Assembly (NCBI GenBank): GCA_010015675.1
Contig: ML977012.1
Coordinates: 1 to 64,000, forward strand
Origin: Byssothecium circinans
Lineage: Eukaryota > Ascomycota > Dothideomycetes > Pleosporales > Massarinaceae
Length of the DNA: 64,000 bases
Direction of reading: 5' to 3'
Every line of letters starts with the position of its first letter. The stretch's first letter is position 1. Shown piece after piece: positions 35,109-47,735 of this stretch. The notes under the pieces were generated by a model. The model saw nothing but the letters and a program-made list of their open reading frames with translations, searched no databases and was not told the DNA's origin. Made by a program: the position numbers and the translations under genes.

Positions 35109-35485
35109 ACCATGGTGCGTAGATCCTGACATATGGTGTGGATAGTTTTGACTATATGATAGGCAAGGGGATGGCGTTCTGACGGAGATGGGGGATTGTG
35201 GGTGGTGTGAGGGATGCTAGGGCGGGGGTGATGTTTGTATATATTCTCGCCCACAAGACGGGATGGCGTTGTAGATACTTATTCAATTTGATCCAATCCC
35301 TACCGAAAGCGCAGTTGTACCACGATAAGCTGATTTGGCCTCCTTTCACTAATCCTTCTAAATCGAGCCTAGTAGCCTCGCCGTAGTACCTTTCTACCTT
35401 AGCAGCCGACCCGCTGAACGTCATCACTGACTGCATATCCTAACTTCAAGCGCCTTCCATCTTTATCATATCCACGGCCGCAGTG
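35109..35485. other. intergenic spacer
   Basis: 3' flank of the microprotein gene. No feature seen. Confidence 0.5.
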
Positions 35486-36318
35486 ATGGAATACACATGC
35501 ACACAGGGCGGCGCTACCGGACACTGGACTCCCGATAGCACTAGCCTTAATGAGGACACCCAATCTCTCTTTTTGCAGAGAGCGCGGAGACCATCTCCGA
35601 CCGAAACACATCACTGCAGCATCCAAGCTCATTCGCGCGTCCCAGGCAGACGCGCGCAAGCCGGACGACGTAACGCGTGCAAGCAAGGAAGCCGAGGAGC
35701 AAGACGAACAGTTGAAAATATGAAAGACCGCGCAATTAAATTCTACAACAAATACGTGATTAAACAAGGGCTACAAGACGGTATGTCACAAACCGTCTAT
35801 CAAGCTAGGAGAGATATTTGCTAATACTAATGCTAATGTTTCCCGATACTTAGAAGTTGATCCAGCGCTCAAAAAAGCTATAGAATCCGACCCGCGCATC
35901 CTCCAGCTCTCCGCCATCGCAGTTCAAGATCTATCTAATCGACATACTTAACTACTCTCCCGACTTCGCTGATCGTTTCTGCTGTATCTGTTCATCCATC
36001 GACGCGCTAAAATACCTCGGGGATACGGCTCAGGCTTCCGTATCCACGCGATACAAACTTGCCTGGCGCTTGGGCAAGACGACGATGGTTCTAGTTGATA
36101 GGAATGGGCTTTCTGCGTTGGAGGCTGCGGAGGCCAGTACTGTGGGGGATAGGCTATTGAGAGGGGTTGTTGAAGAGATGGAGGGAAAGGTGTTGGAGGA
36201 TGAATGGAGGGTGTTGGAGATGTTCAATGAGAAGGCTGCGATGTCTTTGCAGTTACCGGCGTTGTTCTATGGGGAGACGCTTGGATTGCTCAGGAATCGG
36301 CAGTGTTGTGGAGTGTAG
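35486..36318 (+). pseudogene. frame-broken helical protein gene
   Basis: Coding-like sequence in three frames. ATG at 35486 starts a frame (MEYTCTQGGATGHWTPDS). From about 35585 a neighbouring frame reads far better (KLIRASQADARKPDDVTRAS, EAEEQDEQLK) but ends at TGA (35720-35722). The first frame resumes with MKDRAIKFYNKYVIKQGLQD and passes through a perfect intron (35781-35853, GTATGT..CTAATG..TTAG) into EVDPALKKAIESDPRILQLS, then stops at about 35949. A third frame is open from about 35925 to 36318 (LNYSPDFADRF; LEAAEASTVGDRLLRGVVEE). An intron from GTTCAAG (about 35922) to CTCAG (36030) would also link the last two in phase, so that break may be splicing; the first two are best explained by indels. 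Family not recognised. Confidence 0.4.
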
Positions 36319-37210
36319 AGTGTGAGGTAGTGACTGGGCTGCAAGAGCGGCACGCTTCCCAGAACTGGTTTTTATGAATATTGCCAGATTTGGGTAAGGT
36401 GAAGGAGTAGAAATTCAAAAGACACTTTTCGACCTGGGAGTCCGTGGAGAGTGTGATCATAGTTGTAACATACCATGGTATGATCGAACTTAGGGCGATG
36501 AGAACACGTACGAGATCTTGAAGGGATGTTGACCGCAAGGTAATGACGGTGAGATGATAGCAGTTATATGAGACGCCAAAAATCGAACATGGCAACTGCA
36601 AAATTGGATTGAAGAGGAGAAAAAAGAGCGTGGTACTGGGGCAAAGCCATGTGCGAATTGAAGTCTAATGCGGAAATCAACGGATTACAAAACACGACTT
36701 CAGGTAATAGACTTGATTAGGATACTCACTCTAGGAGCGTCACAGCCCTGTTGTCCAGAGGGAAAGCCTTTATGATCATGTTGTTTCTCGGTACCATCTG
36801 GCCTGTGCCGGTAAGGGTGCTTGTCCGGCGTTTTGAATAGTCCATGCAATTCGTAGTTCTCAATGAACGAATTTAGAGTTCAAGACTTTCACACATAGTT
36901 CACCAACTAATGCAAAAGATTGATGACGGGAAGGTCTCAAGTTTCGTTTGTTTTCATGTCACATCTTCACCATCCCATCAGCTCTAAGCCCTATTTACAC
37001 TAGCGTCGCGTGTCGGCCGCTTAGTCACCGTTCCCGCAGCTAGCCTCCCGCATCCACGGAACTTCCATCATAGCCAAGGCAACCGAACCGCAACTCGACA
37101 CTCTGTCCTCCTTACCTCGCGGTCGTTTCCGCTCCTTGATTATATCTGCAGTTCAATACATCACACTATCGACCACGTAGTGGAAAACCAACCAGAAAGA
37201 AATTGCCACA
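36319..37210. other. intergenic spacer
   Basis: Promoter region of the UBX gene. No other feature seen. Confidence 0.5.
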
Positions 37211-38809
37211 ATGGCGGACGCTGGCGTAGACATCGCACAGCTTACGGAAGACCAACAGCTTGCGCTCCAACAATTTACTGCGGTTACAGATCAGGAAATC
37301 AAGGATGCCGTGCCGTTATTACAGCGCTGTCAGTGGAATGTCCAAGTACTTAGTTACCTCACGACTCTATAATACAAGTATACTGAGTATCTTCAGATAG
37401 CAATTGCCCGCTTCTTCGACGGTGAACCCGCAGAAGATCCCCTCGCCGCCGCCCCTCCACCGCATGATATCCGCCGACAAGAAACCCTCCTAGCCAACAT
37501 CCCTACACCGCGCTCCTCCACCTCTTCAAGCCGACGCCTCATAGAAACCGCGCCGCGAGTAGTTCCGCAGCCCGAAAACCATGTCACCGCGCAAGCACCT
37601 CTCATCCTCACGCTCCTCCTCGCCCCCTTCAACCTCGTATACTCGCTCTTTTCGAAGCTATTCAGGTTCACAGGCTGGTTATTTCCGCCATTAATGCGCC
37701 TGTTTAGTCCCGGGGGAACGAATACGGCGGCCTCGCGACGCACGACAAGTGGACGGAAAGCGCTGAACCCACGAGATACAGCTGCACGTTTCGTCCGCGA
37801 ATTTGAAGAAGAATATGGACCAAACAGACTCCCATTTTTCGAAAACGGGTACGCGCAAGCCTTCGACCTAGCGAAGAAGAATCTCCAGTTCCTCCTCGTA
37901 ATCCTCGTCTCACCCGAGCATGACGAGATGGCCTCCTTCATCCGCGAAACGCTCCTATCCCAAGAAGTGGTAGACTTCATCCGCGACCCCTCCAACAACA
38001 TAATCCTCTGGGCCGGCAACGTCCAAGACAGCGAAGCGTACCAAGTCTCAACCTCTCTCAACTGCACAAAGTTCCCCTTCGCAGGGCTAATAGTACACAC
38101 GCCGCAAGTCTCGTCCACAGCAATGGGTGTAGCAACCCGCATCGTCGGCCCCACCCCGCCCACACAATTCGTCACCAAGCTCCGTCAAGCCATGCAACCC
38201 CATCTCGAACCTCTAAACCGCGTCCGCGCCCAGCGCACAGAACAACAAGCAACCCGCAACATCCGCCAAGAGCAAGACTCGGCCTACGAACGCAGTCTAG
38301 CCAAGGACCGCGAACGCGCGCGCAAAAAGAAAGAAGAAGCAGCCCTCGCCGCCGCCGCCGAGAAAGAAGCCCTCGCCCGCCAACGCGCCGCGGAACTCTA
38401 TGCGCAAAACCTCGCCCAATGGCGCAAATGGCGCGCCGCCTCCCTCCCCCCGGAACCCCCGGCTTCCACAGACGCGAAGGATATCGTGCGCATCAGTCTG
38501 CGCATGCCGAATGCCGAGCGCGTGGTCCGTCGCTTTGCCGCCGCCGCGGATATCGAGGAACTCTACGCTTTTGTCGAGTGCTACGATGTTCTGCGGTCTG
38601 GGGACGATGTCGGTGATGCAGAGGAGCCGGAGGGGTTTGTGCATGAGTATGCTTTTCAACTTGTTTCGCCGATGCCGAGGGTGGTGTTTGATGTCAAGGA
38701 TGGGGGCACGGTGAGGGAGCGGATTGGGAGGAGTGGGAATTTGATTGTTGAGAGGTTGGACTTGGATAGTGGGGATGAAGAGGAGGGTGACGATGAGGAT
38801 GAGGAGTAG
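37211..38809 (+). CDS. UBA-UAS-UBX protein (FAF2/Ubx2-like ERAD adaptor)
   Basis: Exon 1 (37211-37345) and exon 2 (37397-38809), joined in phase 0, give 515 aa. Order of parts: UBA-like domain at residues 5-52 (LTEDQQLALQQFTAVTDQEI, then LQRCQWNVQIAIARFF), a hydrophobic hairpin at about 112-145 (LILTLLLAPFNLVYSLFSKL, then FTGWLFPPLM), a UAS thioredoxin-like domain at about 165-300 (FLLVILVSPEHDEMASFIRE), a long charged coiled coil at 315-385, and a C-terminal UBX domain (IVRISLRMPNAERVVRRFAA). The tail is acidic (EEEGDDEDEE). This layout matches the ER/lipid-droplet adaptors that recruit Cdc48/p97 to ubiquitinated ERAD substrates. The usual FPR loop of UBX is not obvious (PMPRVVFD stands near its place). 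Confidence 0.92.
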
Positions 38810-39861
38810 GTGTGGGTGTAGGTGTGGTGGGTGAACGATCTGTGGTCACGTAATTTTTTTGCATAGGAATGGCGTTTTTTGCGCTTTGGGGCCTGGGATA
38901 AGTGGCGCTTTCACATCATGTGTGGTGGATTTCTGCCTTTTGGGCTGGCGTTCCGTCATCATGTATGCGCATGTTCTCTTCTCTTCTCTTCTCGATAAAT
39001 TATGGCTGGATTAAGATGGCGGACGGGATGGGATGGGATGGGATGGGATGGGGTAGGATGCGGACGGATATCAGACGGTAATCTAGGTTCTGGGGTACGA
39101 TCATTCATCATATCATGTAGGTAGAACGACCCCGTTTGAGTAATCGAAACCAAATCAAAGCAAGCCAGAACATGTCTGGGTCGGCACGTCTTGGGACATA
39201 TACCGCACGGGTTCCTTTTCTCGTGTAAAACGAGAGACAATAGAAGAAGACGTGTTCAGACGCAAAACTCCTTGATTATAGCATGTATGTAAGCCCAACC
39301 TAGCCCTAAAGTCATCCCGAATATCGAACGGCAGGGCTCAATCTACTGACCAAAAGACGTGATCAGCAAGTGATGTGTCAGACGAAATCGAACAAGGTCG
39401 ATAGCCCCAAACGTCAACCAAGCCGCTGGTAGAGAAAAGTAATGTCAAAGCAAAAACCAAAGCCGGCAGAGACGACCGTTTGCTCATTCTCAAGCCTCCC
39501 AAAAAGTCCAATTTAGTCCCTCATCCACCTTTCACCCACTCTCCGACGTGAAAACGAAAGCATGCTGAAACACATGGTAAACCGACATTTCAGAAGGTGC
39601 AAAAGAGACTTGCTCGCTGTGCATGGTGGAACCCACTTGAGCATGCAAACATGCATGTTGCCTCCTAGACCCGATAACCTGCAACGGCGTACGAAAGGCC
39701 GTTTGTAGGGGGCAGTAAGGACAGCAAGAAATGTGAGTAGATGCCACGGCTCCCTTGGCGTGTATCCAGGATGATGCACATGGGCGGTGTTGTCGACAAC
39801 TCAAGTCGATAGGCGCGCAGCGACAAGCAACTGTTCAAGGATGCAGTGCATCACTGTTCGA
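38810..39861. other. intergenic spacer with microsatellites
   Basis: Convergent 3' flanks of the UBX and EST1-like genes. Contains a TTCTC repeat at 38974-38994 and a GGGAT repeat at 39025-39053. No gene is supported. Confidence 0.55.
39025..39053 (+). repeat. (GGGAT)n microsatellite
   Basis: Five perfect tandem copies of GGGAT followed by GGGG. A simple repeat in a spacer; not the fungal telomere unit TTAGGG. Confidence 0.9.
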
Positions 39862-42669
39862 TCAGCCGCCCTGACCGCCTGGTGGAGTGTGTCCATACGA
39901 GCTGCGGTAATCGGCATACTGACTGTTCCATGCCATGGAGCCCATGAGGTTCAGATCGGCTGCGGCGTTGAACGGATGGTTATAGTTGTTGGCACCATTG
40001 TTATTCGCATAGCCGGTAGAATAACCGTTTCCAGTGCCGTTATCATATATGGAGCTCCAAGGCGAAGGACTGGCCGAGTTTCCCCAAGCAGCACCGTTGC
40101 CGAGACCTCCGGAGAGGGGTCGCACCGGTCGAGCTGTGCTGGCAACACTGTTGTCGTAGCTGTGATTGGAGTTGTAAGAATCTCCGCGCACGTGTCCATT
40201 TTGGTGCATGTTGCTCAGCGGGGAGCTTCGCATGTCCAAGTTGTTTGCCATCATAGGAGAGGCCGGTGTGGGCGTGCTGCGGTTCCAGATAGACGCTGAA
40301 TTGGTGTACCCATCTGGAAGCGAGGGAAGATGTGCCGGTCCAAGGACAGAGTTGGTTGAACCGACCCTGTTCATCGGAGTAGAAAAGACTGGCGTGGCAA
40401 GACTGGGTGATCCAGACGGTTTCTTGTAGTTCTGGACACTAGTGACCAAATCGGTGATGCAAAACGACGCAGGTCCGAAAGCCGTACTGGACACCATAGT
40501 CGTATCTTCGAAGGTCTGCTCTGGTGGAGTTGGGGGCAGGTTCTCGTCTTCCTCTTGCAGTGGGTCCAAAACATCGTCAACACCGACCAAGTCGTCCACC
40601 ATGCGATTCATGGCTGAATCCCTAGCTATCGTGGTCGAGGCTGACTCAGAGGGGGGCGCGGCGACGCTGCACGTCTTCTGGTCCTCAGCTACCGGGACGT
40701 CGGTAGGGAATAGTGGAAAATTCATCGGCTCGGTGGTAAGAGAGGGTGATCCGAGATCCCCGTTGTTCGGGCTAGCCACTGATGGTAGTCCAGCTTCACG
40801 GTATATAAAACGAGATCCATCCAGATCGAGAGGAGCTTCCGGATTCTGCGTGAGGAGGAGGCCATCCACTAGCAGGTCCCTAACCCGCATCAGCATCTCG
40901 ACATTAGGGTGGTTGCGCTCAAGCTCGGTTCCCTTCGGCTTCAACTCTTCGTTGTTGTACCACAACTTGAGTGTTTCGGGAGAGATGAGAGGTTGAAACC
41001 CGATCGTCTCAATGTCCTCATCCAGCATGTAGTTATCCTCGGGAAGTTGGGGTACTGGAAAGCTTGATGCAAGTAGTGTAAGGGTTTCGGCATACGACCT
41101 CCACAGCTCTTGGACCTCGACCCTGGTCAGAGTGTCTGCAATGTTCGCATCAAGGACATTCCAGAAACGTGCAAACCAGGTGCTGTATAGACGAAGTCCT
41201 GGGAGAACGCGGCGCGCAACAGCTGTGACCTTATCCGATAGCCGTGGCTCATCGTCGTCGTTTTGGGTCACATCGTGGCCCTCGGATAGCCGCTCGAGCT
41301 CTGGCTGCATGACCTGGAGGAGAGTGAAGAAAGTCTTGACGTTCAACCGAAGAAAGTAGAAGTAGGTTTTGAAAATGTTCGCCGGCGGGGTCGCGCCTGT
41401 CATGGTTAGCTTTTGCGACTTATTTGGAATGGGGCACATACTCTGCATCTGCATAGTCGCGAAATACTCTGCAGCAAGGTTGATCAAAATGATCTTCTGC
41501 AGCATAGAGTCCATCGAGTGCTCCTTGAGCTCAATGGCTAGGTGACTGAGCACTTCGCCCTCTAATTCTTCATGCTCCTTGAAATCTTGACCCTTGTAGC
41601 ACTTGCTGTGCAGGCGGACGAACCAGGCGATAAGGGCGCGGCCGGCGTTATTACCGTCAGCCGACTTGTGATTGTTGATCAACTCGCCCTTCTCCCACGC
41701 ATTCAGTATCCTCTTAAACTCTAGTTCGAGGTTTCCCTTGGCCTGCGGGAAGGGCGGGTTGCTGGCGAGAGAGCGGTAGATGTGGTAGACGGCGCGGAAG
41801 TGATTGCCCTCTTCACGCGCGACTACGGCCATCTGGTTGTGCGGGTGTCCAGAGTCAGGATAGATTTCAGCGGCTAAGCTGTAGTATCCGATTGCAGGAC
41901 CCCAATTGCGCTCTTTCTCGTCGCCGATTTCGGTTTCCCGGTAGCGAGAGAGATCGCCCAGCTGGATCAGCGTGTTGTGGCATGACTTCAGGACGTACTT
42001 TTTCAGTGACGCCGGGATGCGCTGTGGTGAAGAGGTTCGCGAAGCTAATTACAATGAGCGGCTGTTCTCGGATGGGGGCGGGGGTGAGTTACCGTCATCC
42101 TTCCACCGAAGGGCAACTCGGCGTAGCTCGGGAATGCCCTCGAATTGGGCATCCATGTTCAAGATGTATTGTCGGTAGAAGCGCTGGCTCGCCTTGATGA
42201 ACTGCATGTACGCCTTCTGGAGCTTCCTAAGCTCGACGACACGATCCTTGTTCTTCTTGTACTGCTCCACATTAGCACCCCTCCTTCTATATATACCGGA
42301 TGGATAACATACGAGCTTATTTTCCTTGCGCAGGGCAGTGTTCACCTTCAAGTGGGCGGTCCACAGCTGGGTTTCGATGTGATGCGTCGAGGCATACTCG
42401 AAGTCGGCGAAGATGGCATTTTCGCATGCGGCGCGGTACCTGCAGTAGTTAGCATGAATTGATGGGAGAGAAACGGTAGGCATACTCCTGCAGCAGTGCG
42501 GCGAGCTCTTGGCCCGAGGCATTGCTGTCGGCGAGCTTGTTGAGCTCGTCCTCTATGGAGCACGCGCGCCTGGGCATTGCATTAGCTTGCCCGCAGGCGG
42601 AGTTCGCATGGTAGCAGTTGCAGGGGCGGCATGCCTGTAGAGGTCCTCGGTGTTCTTGTTCTGGGCCAT
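39862..42669 (-). CDS. EST1/SMG7-like protein (TPR + Est1 RNA/DNA-binding domain)
   Basis: Reconstructed exons: 42669-42635, 42569-42486, 42439-42313, 42261-42093, 42044-41442, 41396-39862 (850 aa spliced). The N-terminus reads MAQNKNTEDLYRRACSIEDE, then an Est1-type N-domain (EYRAACENAIFADFEYASTH; DRVVELRKLQKAYMQFIKAS). A 14-3-3/TPR-like region follows (WGPAIGYYSLAAEIYPDSGH; GNHFRAVYHIYRSLASNPPF; GRALIAWFVRLHSKCYKG), then the Est1 binding domain (DEDIETIGFQPLI). The last 300 residues are disordered and rich in Asn, Gly, Ser and Tyr. Relatives act in nonsense-mediated decay or telomerase recruitment; which applies here cannot be told. Intron 1 needs a GC donor (42634-42570). Introns 3 (51 bp) and 5 (45 bp) are multiples of three without stops, so retaining them keeps the frame open. 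Confidence 0.88.
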
Positions 42670-43338
42670 GCCTTTATGCTCGGGTAGTCGGCGCTATATG
42701 TGACCCCACGGTCGGCGGGCAGGTCAGACAGAGGCACGGAGCAATGGACGACGGCTGCTGTGGCTGGTGTTCTCCATGGATTTATGGACGTGGGCGCTTG
42801 ATGTCGCGCGGGGACAAACAGCGAGCGGGAGGGTAGCGGGGGCAGCAAACAGCACGCAAGACAAGCCTGCGGCGGTTCAGAGCGACGGCGGGCGGAAGAG
42901 GAGGTGGTGGTGACAGTAGGGGTGAGTAAGAGTGGAGAGTGAATTGCGGCGGGCGTTGAGGTATGGAATTAGTTAAGTCCGTGCGCTCCCGCTAGCGTAC
43001 CTCTCCCGATCTCGCGGGCTTGTTTTCTTGTGGGCGGCAGCAATCCTGCTTGAACCTCTGGCAGAACTCAAACTATTTATATAGAGAAGCTATCCTTTGG
43101 TTTCTGACGGAGTGCCGACCTTCTCTCCAGGAGAGCCCTATCCGCAGAACACGGTTTTCTCATCCTTACTCACGACGCCCAAGGCTGATTTCTGAAAAGA
43201 GACTGTCGCAGCGCCTGGCAAAACATTGAGCGAGACAGCCTAGCAAGACTATCGGAGAGACAGCCTTGGCTGACAGGAAAGGTACTGCTCCAGTCTCATC
43301 TCTCAGACAACAGTCAACCTCCCACTATCAGTTGCGAC
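42670..43338. other. intergenic spacer, divergent promoters
   Basis: Separates the EST1-like gene (-) from the ZNF511-like gene (+). GC-rich with purine runs; no gene is supported. Confidence 0.5.
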
Positions 43339-44268
43339 ATGGGACTCAAGCGCTCACGTGGGGACTCTGTGTCTTCTTCAGAAGGTCCACTTTCGCCTAT
43401 ATCACGAGAGCAGTCCATGGAAGCAAAGCTCGTCCATCTCGATGCAGAGAGCGCTAGATCCGATCGCGTTTCCGTCATGAAGTGTTCGCTACCGCCCCAC
43501 CAACCGCTAGAGTTTGCTTCGTTCGACGAATACGACGTGCATTACCAGAAGCAGCACTTGAATCGCTGCTCAGCATGCCACAAGAACTTTCCCGACGAGC
43601 ACTTCCTGCATTTGCATATTGCCGAGAACCACGATTCGATCCGTGCCGCGAAGCAGGAGCAGGGTGAGAAGACGGTAGGTCCTCTTTTACTTGATTGATA
43701 TTCTGTATATAACCCGTTCTGATTGTGCTAGTATGCTTGCTTCGTCCCGGATTGCGACCGTTTCTGCTCGACTCCACACAAGCGGCGTCTACATTGCATT
43801 GACAAACACCATTTCCCGCGCAATTACGACTTCTTCATTGTGAATGACGGGATAGATCGGCGGAGCTCCATGCTTCGACCGCCTCATCGTCGGCGCTCAA
43901 GCACTGTGAACTCAACCACATCGACTTCTGGTAGAGGACGAGGGGAAAGCGTCAGCGGGAAAGGCGAAGCTATGGATGTGGTAAAAGATGAAGAGCATGA
44001 GGAAGGTGAGGGCGAAAATGAAGAAGAGAAAGACGCTAGTAATCGTGCGCCGGTTAAGCTTCGTGGACGCGGAGGGTTCGGGCATCCACGAGGACAGGGC
44101 CGAGGGCGTGGTCGAGGTCGTGGAGGCTCTGCAACTGCCACCGCTTCTGAACCTAAATCCACTTCGGACGATGCGATGGAAGGTCTTACGTCAAGTATGT
44201 CTGCACTGCAATTCATCCCGCACAGTATTTATTCACGAGGCAGAGGAAGAGGCAGAGGAACTGGGTAG
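43339..44268 (+). CDS. ZNF511-like C2H2 zinc-finger protein with RG-rich tail
   Basis: Exon 1 (43339-43674) and exon 2 (43732-44268) join in phase 0 across a 57-bp intron (290 aa). The fingers follow the ZNF511 pattern: LEFASFDEYDVHYQKQHLNR, then CSACHKNFPDEHFLHLHIAE (finger 1), ENHDS, and after the intron YACFVPDCDRFCSTPHKRRL with HCIDKHHFPRNYDFFIVND. The conserved GEKT/YACF junction sits exactly on the intron. The C-terminal half is acidic and then RG-rich (HPRGQGRGRGRGRGG, and YSRGRGRGRGTG at the end), which resembles a methylatable RNA-binding tail. Probably nuclear; the exact role of this family is poorly known. Confidence 0.88.
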
Positions 44269-45644
44269 CCAAGCATAGCATTTTTGAGAAATGCAGTGTT
44301 CCATCTCATCAAAATAATGGCATCGTTTACGCCACATCGTCGCTCATATCGCCAGAGAAGCTTAGCCCGCTAATTATAAAGCTACTACATAATCCAAGTT
44401 ACCAACTCACTGAATCTAATTTACCGGCTCTGTAAACTTTAGTTCTTCACATCAGAAATATGTCTGTAATGGTGAAACAACTTAGAACGTCTATCTACAA
44501 ATACTAATAGTAAACGCATATCACCTACTCTACAGTAGGCCTTTTACCCCTCAAATTGCAAGCAAGAGCACACCCTTCTTGCTCTGCGTGGTGCGAAGAG
44601 CCTAGCTTTAGGCAGTATCGCATACTACTCCAGAGCCACGCAGTGACGTTGGCAAGAGGGTTCCGATGGAGAGAGAGCAGCAGGCATGTCAATACTCTTT
44701 TCAGACCTTGACGTGGTTGTACCATAAGGTACTTGAGCAGTTTCCATATAAAGGGGGAAGAGGAAAGGCATCCGCATGGAAATAGGAGGCAGTGGGTTGG
44801 TTGGCGAGAGAGTGGCGACATAAGTCGAGAAGCTTATAGACTTTAACTTTCCTTTAGCTCCTATCGAGACTCTTGATCCGGTAACGTTAGGATTGCATTT
44901 TGATGTGTGCTCGTGAGTATCTTCTCACTCCACGCACTCGCCTTGCGGATGTTTGGGGGACCTAGCAAGCTGGTGTGTCTAATATCTCGAGAGGATGCGT
45001 ATAGCCCTAGGTACAAGATGTACTGAATACTTCATGTTGCTCTGGGACTTTGAATCTCAAAGATCACTGTCTATAAATATGTTGACAGTGTCAGCGAGCT
45101 CTGTGTCTTTGCGATGTTGGGTATTTTGGAGTGTGGTAGATCTAATATAGGCGGATTAAATGCTCTGCTCTATGTTCGTGGTGATGAATGAAAATTTTAG
45201 CAGATAGCTAGTATGGAGCCATATAGTTTGAGAAATTCCGTGGGTTGACTGGGATCCAGTCTCAATTGGTCGTTGCATTGAGGTTGCGATGCCACATGTG
45301 TAGTGAATTGCACTACACGTGACCAGACTGACGTCCAGGGCTCTGACATTGTGCATGCAGAGATAATTGCAGACCACGGGCTTTTGCAATAGCTTACCTA
45401 CTCTCAAGGTGAATCTGTGTTTTTGTAGGGGCGCATATGTTCCGCAACCTTGGGTTTCGCCGTCTGTCGTTTGTCGTCGTCACCGCGACTTCCTTCCTTT
45501 CGACCTTGGCAGGGTCCGCGCCACACACCATCAAGTTTAGAATCTCCACACACACCAAAATTAACCTCGCACTCATACTCACGTCTACAACCACTTTCAA
45601 CCCAACCATCTTTCTCATATCCAACACTGACGCACACTGATATC
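44269..45644. other. intergenic spacer
   Basis: About 1.4 kb. No gene is supported; short minus-strand frames (45156-45718) overlap one another and lack homology. The last 200 bases are a C/A-rich leader. Confidence 0.5.
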
Positions 45645-46730
45645 ATGTCGTCTGTACTCAAGTCACTCTTCACCAGTCTGCAGCCAACTGCGAAAGAGAT
45701 CGTTACGTACCCACACATCTACCCTAATCCCTACATGGACCCCTGCCTCCATCGAAATACAACGTCTGAGCATGCCTTGAGCTGCGGTCATTCCATTATC
45801 ACAGTCACACCGGATGAGCCTTGCGCACCCAACTGCATGCACATCGCCAATGACCGAGGTGCTTCAAAGCTGAAGGGAGTTAAGGCTCAGATCAAGAGCC
45901 CCGACATGAAGGCGAAGCACGTTACGAAGGTGGAGTTCTGGTGCGATGCTTGTCAGGAGGAGCGCATCGAGGACAGGATGAAGGGGTACCTGAGGGACAG
46001 TGTGAATGAAGCCGGTACGTACTTTGCCCTTTCAATTATACCCTCTCTCGCGTTCTCCAATGGCGCTGCTGGTCCCAACTCAGGGTTAGACGGACAGTTT
46101 TGCTAACACACTCCTTATGCAGACGAGCGCCGCGCATTCTTCCGTGCGTACTACACCGGCGAAAACGAGGGCCAGCGAGCCGCTGCCCGCAAGTGCTACA
46201 TTGGCGCTAAAAACGTCGCGGTGCCTTGTGATAAGTATGGCCGGGCGTCAAAAGTGCACCGCAAGAAAGCAGGAGCACATCCTTTCGATACGGCCATTCC
46301 GCGCATGGGAGCAAATATCTTCGAGGGGGTTGATCCGCATCCAGAGCGTGAAGAAGATATTGACAGTGGACTGAAGGAGGGAACGAATGGAAGGCTGGTC
46401 GAAATCTCCTTGGAATCCGGAGGCGGCGTTGAAAAAGGTGAGGCAATAATCGCAAAGGTCCGCCGGACTAACAATAAGCTTTCGAATACCTCTTCACCTA
46501 CTCGCCGAATTCGCAAGCCCAAATCGCCTTCCACGAAGAAAAAGCCTTCGCCCCAGAATTCGTTCACTCCTTCTATTAACCGAGGAAGTCTTAGGTCAGC
46601 TCGCGGGGAGGTTGGCAATTCGCTTGGTGCGCAGGCGCTCAAGTCAAAGAAGCGAACTCGTGGAAACGAGGAAGAGACGGCCGGTGTGGCTACCAGGGCC
46701 ACTCGGAAGAGAAATTGTGGATCAGGATAG
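45645..46730 (+). CDS. hypothetical protein with cysteine/histidine motifs and basic tail
   Basis: Exon 1 (45645-46014) and exon 2 (46123-46730), with a 108-bp intron (GTACGT..TGCAG), give 325 aa. The N-terminal half has spaced cysteines: MDPCLHRNTTSEHALSCGHS, then CAPNCMHIANDRG and FWCDACQEERIEDRM. Together with nearby histidines they could bind zinc. The middle is a helix-rich stretch (RRAFFRAYYTGENEGQRAAA) with two more Cys (RKCYIGAKNVAVPCDKYGR). The C-terminus is low-complexity and strongly basic (RRIRKPKSPSTKKKPSPQ), suggesting nuclear localisation. I do not recognise a named family. The intron is longer than usual for this window. Confidence 0.8.
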
Positions 46731-46993
46731 AAGGGAAGAGTTGAGTTGAGTAGCACAAGCTTACTCCTTAGAATGAATGAATGGAGAATGAATAAGTCGA
46801 GGATAAAGCGCATAAGCGCACAAATGTCTTGCCGTTTGCCTTTGTTTACTGCATTATACCACACATTTCTCTACCAAAGAATCAGCGACCAGCAAGGACA
46901 CGTCGGGAGATACATACAACACCAAATCCGAAGCTTCTATCAAAATCCGTCAAGCATGAATACACACAACAATCAACTGCACACTCCACCCCT

Positions 46994-47735
<742 letters not shown>

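Noticed and set aside
37393..38178. 261-codon minus-strand frame opposite the UBX gene
   Set aside because: Antisense shadow of a well-supported gene with matching domains.
39025..39053. GGGAT repeat as a telomere-like tract
   Set aside because: Unit differs from fungal TTAGGG and it lies between two housekeeping-type genes; a plain microsatellite.
40442..40996. 184-codon plus-strand frame opposite the EST1-like gene
   Set aside because: Antisense shadow of a Ser-rich region.
46196..46864. 222-codon minus-strand frame opposite the Cys/His hypothetical
   Set aside because: The plus-strand gene has correct splice phase and a better composition; the minus frame is a shadow.
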